A DNA stretch of 64,000 bases from Turnera subulata (taxonomy: Eukaryota > Streptophyta > Magnoliopsida > Malpighiales > Passifloraceae): assembly GCA_028386065.3 (NCBI GenBank), contig JAKUCV010003701.1, forward strand, positions 64,077-128,076. Direction: 5' to 3'. The position numbers were made by a program, and so were the translations under genes. Below are positions 12,332 to 23,839 of the stretch, piece by piece (within the stretch, counting starts at the first letter, position 1; every line of letters starts with the position of its first letter). Under the pieces are notes generated by a model, which saw only the letters and a list, made by a program, of their open reading frames with translations, did not search any database and was not told the DNA's origin.

Positions 12332-15300
12332 TCATTGCAAATCCTTCACAACTTCCTCTATCATATCTTCAATAATAAGGCATTCCATCTCTTTTCCCAG
12401 GTCACTTACCACTTCATCTACCAAGCCAGACCATGGAGTGGACTCAAGATTCCTTGCCACCGTATACTCTAGCGAGTAATATGATTTGTCATTCATTGGG
12501 TATATATACTCACGTATAATCTCCCAGACACAATCCAATAGTTTTCTTCCGCATAGAGGCTGCAGCATAGACAAACCAAAGATCTTTTTCCGGAATCTAG
12601 ATGCCGTCACACCTGGTCCAAGAACAGCTGGAAGTGTTTCATTCAATAAATCAAACAACATTTTGTGATCAACCTTCTTTTCGTTCTCATCCTGTAGAGT
12701 AGTCTCATTATCCTTGGCAGTTCTTGTACTTGATTTTTCCACTTCATCAAACACTGACTTGCTGATAGGCTTAGAGAATGCTTCCCATCTAGATAGCCAT
12801 TTATCAGATGATCCGTTATATAAACCTGAAGCAACAAGCAAATCTCTAATGTAAGCTTCTGCATGGTCCTCTATATCAGGCATTGTGGACTTTATAGGCT
12901 CCTCCCGTTCAGTTCCTGTGTCCTCCAGTTCATTGGATGCAAGTTGATTTAGTTGCCTTCGCAACTCTGTATGGTCAGCATAAAGAAACTATCAGAAAAA
13001 CAAGACTATTCGGATTACCTATGATACTGACTTGCAATCTTTAATGCTAAAGATCACAGGTTACAGGTATCATAAAGAAAATTGTTTCCTTACCATCCAG
13101 ATTAGAGCTGATCTCTTTGAAAACCCGTGGCATAGAATTATCTTCCTCAAAAGTTATATCAGGAGTTGAGACTGGGCTGAGACAATCTACAGGCCTCCAG
13201 AAATCTTCTTGAGCGCTACTGCACACAGATGCAGGGCTTGGAGGCACCTCCGTCGAGTTCTCCTAAAATCAGATGGCGAAAGACGCGAATTAGATAATGA
13301 CATATTAGTAAAATATGATCCTCAAGTGAGATTTAGGCGAAACTTTGGTTCATAGAGCAACGAACAGTACCATTATGCGTCTGTTGCCACAGTTCATAAC
13401 TGTTGGTCCGCTCATGATATCTTTAACAAGGTCTTGTTCACAATTACGGGATTCCGCAATAGATTGAATCTTTCTGCCAAACAATCTTCCCCGAAGCGTA
13501 AAATGGTATCTGAAATTGGAAACTTTCTCTTTGATATTAAATTTTTCTTTCTTTCGCTTTTTTGCCTCCAACATCACATTTCCAAGGGATTCATGCTTTC
13601 TCCTGATGTGAGCACCAGTTAAAACGTGGCGGTCCTCAAGAAGAAGCTTCCCAAATGATGTACCCGATACAGGGGCCGACAAAGACCTGATCAGATTTCT
13701 AGGAGACATTTCTCTGTGAAGTACACTGTTATCATCTCCATGCCTGAAAGATCTAGTCTGCATTTCTGATTCATCTTTCACAATTTCCCAGTAGCTCACC
13801 TCATTTCCAGCATTTGAAGTATCACATGCTTGACTTATTCCAACCCTTTCATTCTCTAACAAAGAAGATTCATATCCGTCACAGACAAGCACTGAAGTGT
13901 GCAGATGTGTTTCTCTTCTTAACACATTCCTCAGTCTCTCTGATAAAAATCTTCTGGTGTCTCTGTGGATGAACTCTGGAGAGCCTGGTCCATTGAACTG
14001 GAAATCACTCCTATACGATCTTGTTGATTCTGATCGAAGCAGATTCATCCCAAAGTCCCTGGTAACACTGTCTCTGACCTGTTTAGCTATGTGCTGAGCA
14101 ATTTGTTTTGGATCGGATGGGTTTTCACTAAAAGGAGTCTCAATTCCACTTCCTCTGGCCACTGAACCCTTTTTATGAGTTTTCCCTTGCATTTCACATT
14201 TCAACCTGTCTTTGACTTCTTCGAGGAAGTCTTCTATGCTACCTCTGTCCTCAAAAGTCCCTGATGAACTAGTCCAGGAGTCTTCATGGTCAAAAATCCT
14301 ATCAGGACCAGGCTTCAAGATGACTATCCTTGTGGGAGCTAGAGATTTATCTAACTTCTGATCACAATTTATGAAGGAGTGCTCGAAGTTTGCATTTGCT
14401 GTTTTGTTGCTTGATGAATAAGTTTGCTTCTGCTCAGTTGGGTACAGTTCCATTTTCTGTCTAGGATGCTGTAAGCCACTTCTAACACGAGACCTAAAAT
14501 TTGAAGCATGAACTTGTTCTTCTGCAGGCTTCTCAACTTTTGGCATATCAGAAGTAGCATTGGGTATCATCTTCTGCACTCTGAATTTCTCTTGATCAAG
14601 CAGCTGACCAGGAACGTCATCAATTTCAACAACCTTAGAACATTCCTTAAACCTGGCAGCTTGCCATGCTTCAAATTCCTTTTTGAACTTTTGTAACTCT
14701 TCCTCCTGAGGATGTTCCCGGGGCCTTGGTTTTTCCATCTTCTGGCCCTCAGCCCATACGTCAGTATATCTCTCTTTACCATAATAAACAGAGTCAAGCT
14801 CCATCTGCCTTCTAGAATTTGAGTTGGTAGAGCAGTGAGGGTTGGATATCCATTCATTGTCTGCACTTTTTGAGAACTTTCCTTCTAAATGTTCCTTTGT
14901 TTTATTGACCGGATGAGCTAGAGAATTCGAATCTAAGGGCAACATATCCACGCCCATCAGTCGTGCCACAATGCTTGGTGTGTTTTTCCTTGCATTGGAT
15001 TTTCTGGAAATTTCTTCATTAATCAACTTCTTCATCGAAGCCTCAATTGGATAATTCTCGGAGAGTTCTTCAACCTGATAAGGGTACTGAAGTTTGAAGA
15101 TAAAGGTTACTTGGGCGGATACCAGAGGTAACTGACAATAAAAAAAAGAAGCATCGACAAAGAAAACTGGTTGTAATTGAAACTTCTTGACTAAAATTTG
15201 TCAGGCCCAGTGTTCATAAGGAAAGCAAACATGAATTTCTGTCATATGAAATTAACTTTATAAGTTAACGCAAGGCTCTAAATCAGAGGGATTCCAAGAA

Positions 15301-16200
15301 ATTGAAAAAGAAAATTGTACATCAAGAATGCCATTTCAAAACCAATGTCCTAATCACAAATGTTATGGACACATCAAGCCACAGAGAATAAAAGTAACAA
15401 AAGAAAGAAAAATTACCAGCCTATCTCCAGCAGTGCAACAGCTCTTAGAATTTTCTCCCTGTAGCTCCATGCTATTCCTTGGAGCTTCCAATCCTGCATC
15501 ATGGTTGAGCCAAATGCATTAGTTTTTAAGGTGTACTTGGGAATAGAGATTGTTACAATATTATTTGACTTATGTTCCCTCTATGTTATCAAGTCTCAAA
15601 ATATGAAAGAACTCGAATATAGATCTCTTCGCCCATCTGTTCAAGCTGTCATAACCACATTTAATGATTCAACATAGGAGATTATCCCATCAAGGCCATC
15701 ATGACAATTCAGGAAAAGGCATATCAAGGAATGTGGAGAGTGAACCATTCATTTCTTACGTATTCCCAAATGCTTAGGAATGTGTATGGCTACTCTTAAG
15801 AAGCACCAAGGAACACTGAGAACCTTACTGACTGAAGAACCCAAGGTAGCTACATATGTACTGTGTTAACTTCTCTCATGGGCATAAAATGGTAGAAAGT
15901 GTTCGAAATGACCTCGAAATTTTACTAAGCTGCTTACAGAACCAACTCTGTTGGGCACTGCCAACCGATAAACTTATAGCCAGTATAGTTGAACGATTGC
16001 ACTACACTTTTCAGAATGGACAGACAGAGCACGATCCAGTACAAAAGGCTGAGGAACCAAAGGTCTTTTAAATACACAAAAGTTTCCCAGCTGCATACAA
16101 TGAGATTATTGTACTTACCGTCAACCTGTCTCTTATGAGCAAAAATTTTTCTAGCCATGCTATCCTCGCCAAAGTCAAAGAAGTGCATTAATCCTCCCAT
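12332..16200 (-). CDS. TON1-recruiting-motif (TRM)/DUF4378 protein (888 aa), TRM13/14/15-like
   Basis: TRM proteins recruit TON1/PP2A-type complexes to cortical microtubules and shape plant cells. Minus-strand exons: 16200-16119, 15493-15417, 15074-13371, 13262-13094 and 12966-12332 (TGA). Phases are continuous (2667 nt). Features seen: an N-terminal GCMGGLMHFFDF-type block, NTPSIVARLMGVD at about residues 84-96 (the DUF3741/LxMG-type motif), a short charged acidic-basic stretch, many Ser-rich low-complexity segments, and a C-terminal DUF4378 domain (about 710-886) running from DHAEAYIRDLLVASGLY to DMIEEVVKDL. The start is uncertain. The conserved block begins a few residues upstream (VDQLGC) in an open frame without ATG, so a further 5' exon around 16258-16318 is possible. 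The TRM subgroup is an inference; membership of the family is firm. Confidence 0.87.
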
Positions 16201-18224
16201 GCAGCCCAGCTGGTCTACCAAGAAGCCGGTATGTCCTTCCCCATACTTTTAATTTACCCCATTAAAGCATGAAGCAGTTGCCTTAATGGACTTATGACCA
16301 AGACTGGGTTCATAACCTGAAAGACAAGAAGTTTCCCCAAACGTTACTTGCAGAAGATTTCACCACTAATTTGCAATTTCTGCAATATAGATCGACATCA
16401 AATTTTATAGAACGTGAAAAAGACTCAGGGGCAAGCAAATAAAGAAAAGATCCAGCTTAAGTTGTTCTCTAATATGATAGCATTTCTCATATATAGAAAT
16501 TTCAAATGAGCACAGGCCATAACCAAGATGTTGGAAGGGTAACTACGCTGCAAAGTGAAATGCGGCAACCACCCTTTCATTTTTCTGTAGTCTACCGTGC
16601 CTATGCCTAAAGAGAAAATGACCAAAAATGATGGTTTCATTTGCCCATGTGAAGTGTAAAAATGATTTGCAGGTAAGGTAAGGGGGTTAACTATCAGCAG
16701 AAACTCGTACTGACAGTTTACGATATTCAAGGTTCAACTAATCCACTTACATTTTTCAAATGATTGAAAGATTTTGCAAAATCAAGGCCCACAAAAGCGA
16801 AGACATGTAAGGATGAGATTCTGATGCAGAATAAATAGAAACAACCACAAAATCAAGAGCACGAACTAGTAAAAAACTCCAGCTTGTCTAAAGTCAGTTC
16901 ACAAATTTGGTACATGATCTCCCATAATCAAAAGGCATTCCTTCAGAAATTGGACTCAGAAAGATCTCTAAAAAGTAACAAAAAAACACTATACAAGGAT
17001 GGTATCAACAATTCCAAAGCTAAAAACGCCACTGCCGATTTCCAAACATGGAAGTTTAAGAACCCGGAAAATGCCCACCAACAACAAACAAACAAACTAT
17101 CTCACTCCAATACTAAAATCTAGACAGTATCTAAATGTAAAAAGCTTACAAAAGTTTCCATATTCCTCGAACTTAACACAGCAAAAAATCCTCAACATAT
17201 CCGAAAACAGACACGACTGAAACCACTCAATAGCAGACATCTTCAACCATTGTTTACTGTGTTAGCAAAACCAAACCGGCCAGAGAAACTTTCATTTCCA
17301 AATATGCAATCTTTGGCAATTGCCATCACATCAAAAGAACAGAAAATGCATAATTGAAGAAAAACATACCCACAGCAGCAAAAATGCAGTCTTGAGCAAA
17401 AGGGTAGTGGAATATCTAACTCAAAATGACAATGAGCAAACGGGTCTGGAATTGGAAAACCGGGAACATGAAGAGAGGAAAAGATCTTGAACAGAGGGGA
17501 GAGTTTTTGAAGAAGAAGAAGAAAGAAAGAAATGAAAAAAAAAAAAGTGGGAATTCAGAGGAAGGAATTGTTTAATGTAGGAGCCGAAAAGAAGGTAACA
17601 GAAAGTCTCAATAATATATTAATTATGGTGTTAATAATGATGGTAACAGAGCAAAAAAGATACGCTTTTAGAGGAGGAAGCAGAGTTTCATGGCTGGAAT
17701 ACGCGGCCAGGAACTGAAGCTTTTTCATTATAGTACTATTACTTTTACTCTAGTATTATCTGCACAAATAACTGATACCCTTTTAGGTCATTTCTTTACT
17801 ATCATCTTTTTTACTGGAGTGTTAACTTTTATCTGGTTTCCTGTTTTTAACAGAATTGGGCGTTTGATAGGTACTAAACGGTACTGCTCTTTTCAACTAC
17901 AAATGGTAGTACTGGTTGACTTTAATTTCGTTATAGATTTCAGATCTCGACTGATATTGGACTAGATATCTCATATTTAGTGGTTGATTTCCTTCTTCTA
18001 TTTTTTTTTCTCTAGAGATGCTATAATTATCATCATACAAAAGGAATTTGTTGATTTACTTTATGATTGGATTCATTGGATGGTGATGATGCTTATTCTC
18101 CTGCAATTGATAACCACATTTCATTTGTTTTGATGCTACAAAAATATCTCAATGGACTAAAAAATTAATCTCTTCTTGAGTTGTGGCTCAACCCGTTACC
18201 TTGTGAGGTAAGACTATTAACGAT
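16201..18224. other. TRM-gene 5' leader and promoter region
   Basis: Upstream of the first sure TRM coding exon there is intron-like, AT-rich sequence. The purine-rich stretch near 17460-17540 could be the first untranslated exon. No independent gene is recognisable. Confidence 0.4.
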
Positions 18225-18240
18225 AACATAATTTTCATAC

Positions 18241-18361
18241 GCCAGCACCAAAGTAGTGCAGTGGCATGAAGTACTTGGTTTCACCAAGGCCACCATGGTT
18301 CAATTCATGGTGTGGGTGGGTAGGGGATTGTGGGTTGCCTTAGGCTTGTATCAAAAAAAAA
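18241..18361 (+). mobile_element. tRNA-derived SINE with A-tail and 16-bp target-site duplication
   Basis: The 121-bp element has a pol III box A (TAGTGCAGTGG, 18254-18264) and box B (GGTTCAATTC, 18297-18306) at normal spacing, and ends in a run of A. It is flanked by a perfect direct repeat, AACATAATTTTCATAC, at 18225-18240 and 18362-18377. The box matches, the tail and the target duplication together make this a firm SINE call. The family name is not known to me. Confidence 0.88.
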
Positions 18362-19200
18362 AACATAATTTTCATACACCTAATTCTATTAAGATTCAAA
18401 CGAACTATTACCAACAACATAATCTTCATACACCCACTTATATTATGACTCAGAAACCTAAATATAGATTCTAGAGGAATGGAATATGCCTTAAAATTTT
18501 TTTTATGAGGAGGTTAAAATTTTGGTTAGGTAAATAACATTATCCCTTCCACATGCAATGCATCACGTGGCCACATAAGATTTTTCACTTTCCAGCCCAC
18601 GGTTAAAATGAATAAAAGGTAAAAACATAAATATGTTTCTTGTTGTTTTTGGCCGAATGATTCTTCTGTAGAGCATCTTAGTCTCCAGCCTATATAGAGA
18701 TATGAAAAAGGATTAATTAACATTTAACAGTTTAAGAGAACAGTAAGTGTCGCTTTTAGGGAATGCTGTGTGATTAATTAAAAATAAAGATTGTGTGATT
18801 TGTTGTACTAGCACGTAACGAACAGCTCACGGACAGTTACTCATGCGCACGACGCCTTCCAATTGGCGCCACATTAAACGGGGCATAAGGAATGTGTTTG
18901 GTTGTTATTTTATGTCTTTTTTATTACATGCTGTTTTGGTTGTTTTTATTATTATGCCTTTTTATTATTATTATTTTTGGTTGCGTTTATAGTACCACAT
19001 TATACACAGGACACACAACAGCCAATCCCCGTGGTTTTTGACAGTGAAGAGATCAGGAGGATGTGTCAGTGACAATTAATTTATATATATACCCTATAGC
19101 CGGTTTCTGGTTTGTTGACCATGAAGAACAGATATAAGAGATGCTTGTAGTAGTTAGTTGTTTGTAGTACTATTTATTTTAAAGCCTCTTTTATTTTTTG

Positions 19201-19440
19201 ACGAAACAAAGACACACGCCATTTAACAAAATCATGATTTTGTCAAACGCGGAATGTCATATAACACACACACCCATGCAAGATGCAAGCGATGTGGGAC
19301 TTTGAAGAGCCACCACAAAGCATGAAGCAATGCAGACCCTCAAAGACACACACATGCAGACACAGACAAAAGGCACACAAGCCATATTTTTGTTTTTTTT
19401 ACGAAACAAAGACACACGCCATTTAACAAAACCATGATTT
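19201..19440. repeat. Pair of 40-bp direct repeats spaced exactly 200 bp apart
   Basis: Copies at 19201-19240 and 19401-19440 begin ACGAAACAAAGACACACGCC and differ at one of 40 positions. Both are preceded by a T-run. The spacer is unique sequence rich in CA/TG. This looks like a segmental copy or a footprint of a lost insertion. Confidence 0.85.
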
Positions 19441-20124
19441 GGTTGCTGCTGCATTTAATTAGGACTACAGGTGCAATTGAAAGCTACCTTACCCGTACAA
19501 AATGCTGGTGTTACATTCCTACAAGAAAATAGAAATTATCCTCTTCCTTCCATTAATCCTGTGCAACCAATTTTATTCCATTCTTTTTTTCATGGTTTAT
19601 TGGTCAAAGTAGGTGGTTTAAAACTTGACATTATTGATGTTGTGTACTTGCAAGAAAGATCTTTGTGCGGGTTTCAGTTGGGGCAGTTTTATTAGATTGA
19701 CTTAGAAACATCAAATTAAAAATTGGAGCCCTAGCTGCACCCCCTTTTTTTTTTCAATTTAACAATATTTTGTAGTAACATCAGCAATTGTTTTTCCTTT
19801 TTGATCTCTTTTTTAGCAGTGTTACAATTTTGAAGTTCAGGTCTTCCGTGTTATATAACTCTGTCAATATATTTTCTTCTGATTTTCTCGGAATAATTCC
19901 ATGAAGAGTTCTGTGTATTTTGCTTCTATTATTACAGGTATCTTTTTTCTCTGCTCTGTTTGGAGTTCGGACAAATTCAAACAAGCTAATCATTTATTCC
20001 CTTACTGGTAGTACTACTACAAGGAAGACTTGAATCACTCGTGGTTATAAAAGATTTTTCTTTTTTGTTTTTGTATCTCAGGTCAGCTTAGGACCAATTT
20101 AATTCAGAGATCATGGCATGATAG

Positions 20125-20204
20125 GAATCAAAAAGATTAGCGACTCAGACTCCTAATATTGTGTGAATCATAAAGATTAGCGACTCAGACTCCTAATATT
20201 GTGT
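20125..20204. repeat. 40-bp tandem duplication
   Basis: Two adjacent 40-bp units, each containing GATTAGCGACTCAGACTCCT, are nearly identical (one difference seen). This is a recent local duplication in non-coding sequence. Confidence 0.9.
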
Positions 20205-21361
20205 TTTCTTTGAACTAATCATTTGGTTAAGTTAGTAGAGCTCCAATAAGCTAATCTAATCCATCGGAATTAGATTTTTCTTTAGTAAATAGTGGGGGGT
20301 TGGAGTTTAAGAATAATTTTTTTTTTGTGATAGACCAAGGTTGTTATTGATAGGCTTTATTAGGAAGAACTAGCTCGCCACATTAGTCGTCAATGATGCC
20401 ATTGTGGCCACATGGCAGCAAGACAAAACTGGCTAAGCATTACTGAAACTCATCTGCTCTATAATAATCTATCTCTACCAATCTAAGGCTGAAATGATCA
20501 ATTAGTGCCTCTCCTATATGGAGGAGTAACGACATACATTTTTCCCCATCAAGGACTAACAAAAGGCATATGGCTCCCCCCATAAAAGTGAACAACACGA
20601 AAAAAAGAAAAGAAGGATAACTCTCTCTTACAACTCATGGAGATCATGTAGTAGTACGTGGAGGGTTTGGTTGTAAAGTGAGTGAGCCTTTATGTAATGA
20701 TGTTGAAAGCCGTATTGTCATGTTCTTGATACCCTCATAATATGAAGGAGAGACCCCCCAAGAAATACCATAAGTGAGATTGGAATAAAGATTGATTTGT
20801 TGTGTGACACATTATCATGGAAGTGGAGCAAATAATAAGGGTGGTTAATGGGCCTCCATTGGGGACCAATTCTACCCAACTTTTTCACTTGATAGCACGT
20901 GGATGGGACTTTTGTGAGATGGTGCTGGACAAATTTTAGGCTTTGCTAAAGTTGCCGGCTCTACTCTCTACTACATAGTTATTATTCCCAGGGACGGCTT
21001 TCTCTGCTGTTGGGGAGCTTGTGGGTCACTCATCAGCTTTTCGCGACATTACTTGCATGGATTTGGGCTTCACTGTTTACCAATAAGGTATATGGCTGGT
21101 GGGGCTTTCTCTTTACTGTCTAGTAGGTATCGGGCTTTTAATCAAGCCCATGTGATTCACCTGTTAAGTACTGAGGGGAGGATCACTGACACCGGGCTGT
21201 CAGCCGACTGCAAAAGCCCTTATTGGGCCATCGCTCTTTCAGAGGTGTGGGTTGGGCCTTTTGGTGGATGGAATAATCCAATAACAAAACTTTATTAGTC
21301 TCTAAAAAAACAAAACTTTACTCATCACATCTACCACTCAAAAGCAACAAGCTTTATTATT

Positions 21362-23073
21362 GGGATAAGCACCTTTTTGGGTCCTCAGGTTTCACGTTTG
21401 TCCCGTTTCTATACCCGCGAGTTTTTTTGTCCCTTTTAGGTATCCCGGGTTTAGGATTTTGGCCCTTTTCTATACCTCGAGCAGCCCGGCCGATGACGTG
21501 GCCAGTTGTCCGGGCAGGCCAGACACGTGTCACTCTCTCATTGGACCACATCAGCAAAAAGTGGAGCCCACCTTACCTAACCGATTTTTATTTTCCGAAA
21601 AATCAAAAATTCGTTTTCCTATTTTTAAAATCCCTTACCGGCTGGTTGACCCGATTTTATTTCGGGTTTGTACAATACAGTCTGAGTTAGAAAAAAACCA
21701 ACCCAAACAATTAAATTCCCGATTTTATTCCCCCATTTCCTATCCTTTTCTTTTTTTTGTTTTTTTTTTGTCTTTTTTTTCCTCTTCTTCCTCCCCACTC
21801 ACCTCTCAACTCTCTTCCTTTCCCCTCCATCTCTACTCAAAAAACAAATTCGTTTCTTTGTGTTAAAACGAATTCATGAACCCATTGCAGAACCAATTAA
21901 TTGTGTGAGAACAATTAATGGCATGAGCCATGTGAATTTCATGAACCAGTGTGTCTTTTGTGTTGCGTCTCGGTGGGCTGTGGCTCATGGTGGCCGTTTG
22001 TCGCTGTAACAGCTTCGGCCGGTGCAGGTTGATGACTGTGGTCGCTCCTTCGGCGACTTGTGTTTGTTTTGGGATTGTTTTGCAGGGGGCGGTTTGTGAC
22101 GAGGAGTAGTGCCGTGAGCTGGGTTATGTGCTCGTGTTCTCGCGTGGCGGCGTGTGTGGTTTTCGTAACCGGGCGCGTGGCCGGTGGGTGGCGCAGCGAC
22201 GGTCCATGTTGGCGACCAGAGCCGAGCAGGGGAGGTGTCAGTCGTTGCCTCCAGCGGCGTCCTCTCCAGATCGCAGCGACGGGCCATGCGGCAGCAGGAT
22301 CGGAGCAAGCGGCGGCGGGCCTTGTACTCGCTTCTCCGATCTGGTCGCGCCCAGTGTTTTCTGTCGGTACGACAGTCTTCATGGCAGCTGCGCTGGTAGA
22401 CACTGCAGCCGTCGTGGCGGCTGTGCTTCGGCAGCGGCGGTGGAGGCTCCAGTGGGAGCATCTACAGGCTGCAGTGTAAATGGAGGAAGAAGAGAGGAAA
22501 AAAAAGAGAGAAAAAAGACAAAAAAAAAGATAAAAAAAAGGAATAAGAAAGGGGGAATAAAATCGGGTTGGAAAAAAAGAGTGAAAAAAAGATTAAAATT
22601 AAAAAAAAATAAAGGGGGGAATAAAATCGGGTGTAACATAAAAGAGAGAAAAAAGGCAAAAAAAATAAAAAAGAAAAAAAAGAAAAGGATAGGAAATGGG
22701 GGAATAAAATCGGGAATTTAATTGTTTGGGTTGGTTTTTTTCTAACTCAGACCGTATTGTGCAAACCGGAAATAAAATCGGGTCAACCAGCCGGTAAGGG
22801 ATTTTAAATACATGAAAACGAATTTTTTATTTTTTCGGAAAATAAAAATCGGTAGGGTATGGTGGGCCCCACTTTTTTTGCTGATGTGGTCCAATGAGAG
22901 AGTGACACGTATCTGGTCTGCCCGGGCAACTGGCCACGTCATCGGCCGGGCTGCCCGAGGTATAGAAAAGGGCCAAAATCCTAAACTCGGGGTACCTAAA
23001 AGGGACAGAAAAACTCGCAGTTATAGAAACGGGACAAACGTGAAACCCGAAGACCCAAAAAGGTGCTTATCCC
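21362..23073. mobile_element. Non-autonomous Mutator-like element (MULE) with ~390-bp terminal inverted repeats
   Basis: The left arm (21362-about 21750) is repeated in inverted orientation at about 22684-23073. The arms begin GGGATAAGCACCTTTTTGGG on the left and its reverse complement ends the right arm. Flanks give an imperfect 10-bp target duplication (CTTTATTATT at 21352-21361 against CTTTATTTTA at 23074-23083, 8 of 10). Long inverted repeats with a 9-11-bp duplication are typical of MULEs. The roughly 900-bp core is strongly GC-rich at 21950-22480, unlike its surroundings. The right side carries extra copies of the arm motif GGGGGAATAAAATCGGG at 22551-22567 and 22614-22630. The core encodes no transposase and no protein I recognise; it may be a captured fragment. 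Confidence 0.85.
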
Positions 23074-23620
23074 CTTTATTTTAATCAAAGCAAAACACCT
23101 AAAGCACCTAAAGAGAAAATTGGCTTTACAAAACTTCATTAACAAAATTAACTTATCAGAACACCTAAAGCACTCCAAAATACATACACCTGTGTGCACG
23201 TGTATGTATGAATGTCCATAACTCTGCCAACACCTTAATTATTTGATTATTGCAGCCTATAGATCACATCGAAGCGGCCAAGAAAGGCCATCAACAAATT
23301 TTCTCAATCTTTTTCCCGATAAACAGACAAAACAAATTTCCTGAAACAAGGAAGCGGCCGGCCACGTGTTGGTATCATAACAGTCATGGGAGGTGTCAGT
23401 GTATAATTTGTCCCCGTTGAAGGTCAATGTCGTGACGTTAAGAAATCTATGCTTTGTATCGATCACTCACTCTTTGCTTTACTTCAATATCTTTCTCTTT
23501 CGCCTTTTGTCGTTTCCTACATTGGATGCCAAGTCAGATCTCCTCCCTTCCCCAAACTTGGATCCCTAATCATCACCCTACACGTGTCTCCACCAGCCCA
23601 TCGCCACCTCTGGTTTTGTC

Positions 23621-23627
23621 TATAATA
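23621..23627 (+). promoter_or_regulatory. Candidate TATA box of the tomosyn-like gene
   Basis: TATAATA lies about 213 bp upstream of the ATG at 23840, followed by a pyrimidine-rich leader. ACGTG cores (G-box-like) are present at about 23361 and 23580. This assignment rests on position and motif only. Confidence 0.35.
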
Positions 23628-23839
23628 GAAAAAACCGCTCGTTCTTTCTTTTGTCTGTGCTTACATAACAAACCAGTTTAGTAGTAACTGCTACTCACCG
23701 TCCTCACTACTACCAAACTCCCTCTCCTTTCTCTTTTCTTCTCTGTTTTTTATCAAAAGCAGATAACTACTGTTTGTCTCTTCGCGAGGAAACTACTACA
23801 AGAAGACTTAATTACTTGATCCTCCTCTAAGATTGGATT

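Larger units (their letters stand above)
18378..21351. other. Gene-free intergenic block with two local repeats
   Basis: Apart from the repeats listed separately (19201-19440 and 20125-20204), this is AT-rich spacer with scattered homopolymers. A third, diverged copy of the SINE target motif lies near 18418-18434. No coding sequence is supported. Confidence 0.5.

Noticed and set aside
12096..12479. Plus-strand frames over the (TA)n and the last TRM exon
   Set aside because: Antisense shadows of the DUF4378 exon and microsatellite; no independent evidence.
21985..22461. 158-codon minus-strand frame in the small MULE core
   Set aside because: GC-rich sequence gives long overlapping open frames on both strands; composition is Arg/Pro/Thr-biased with no recognisable motif.
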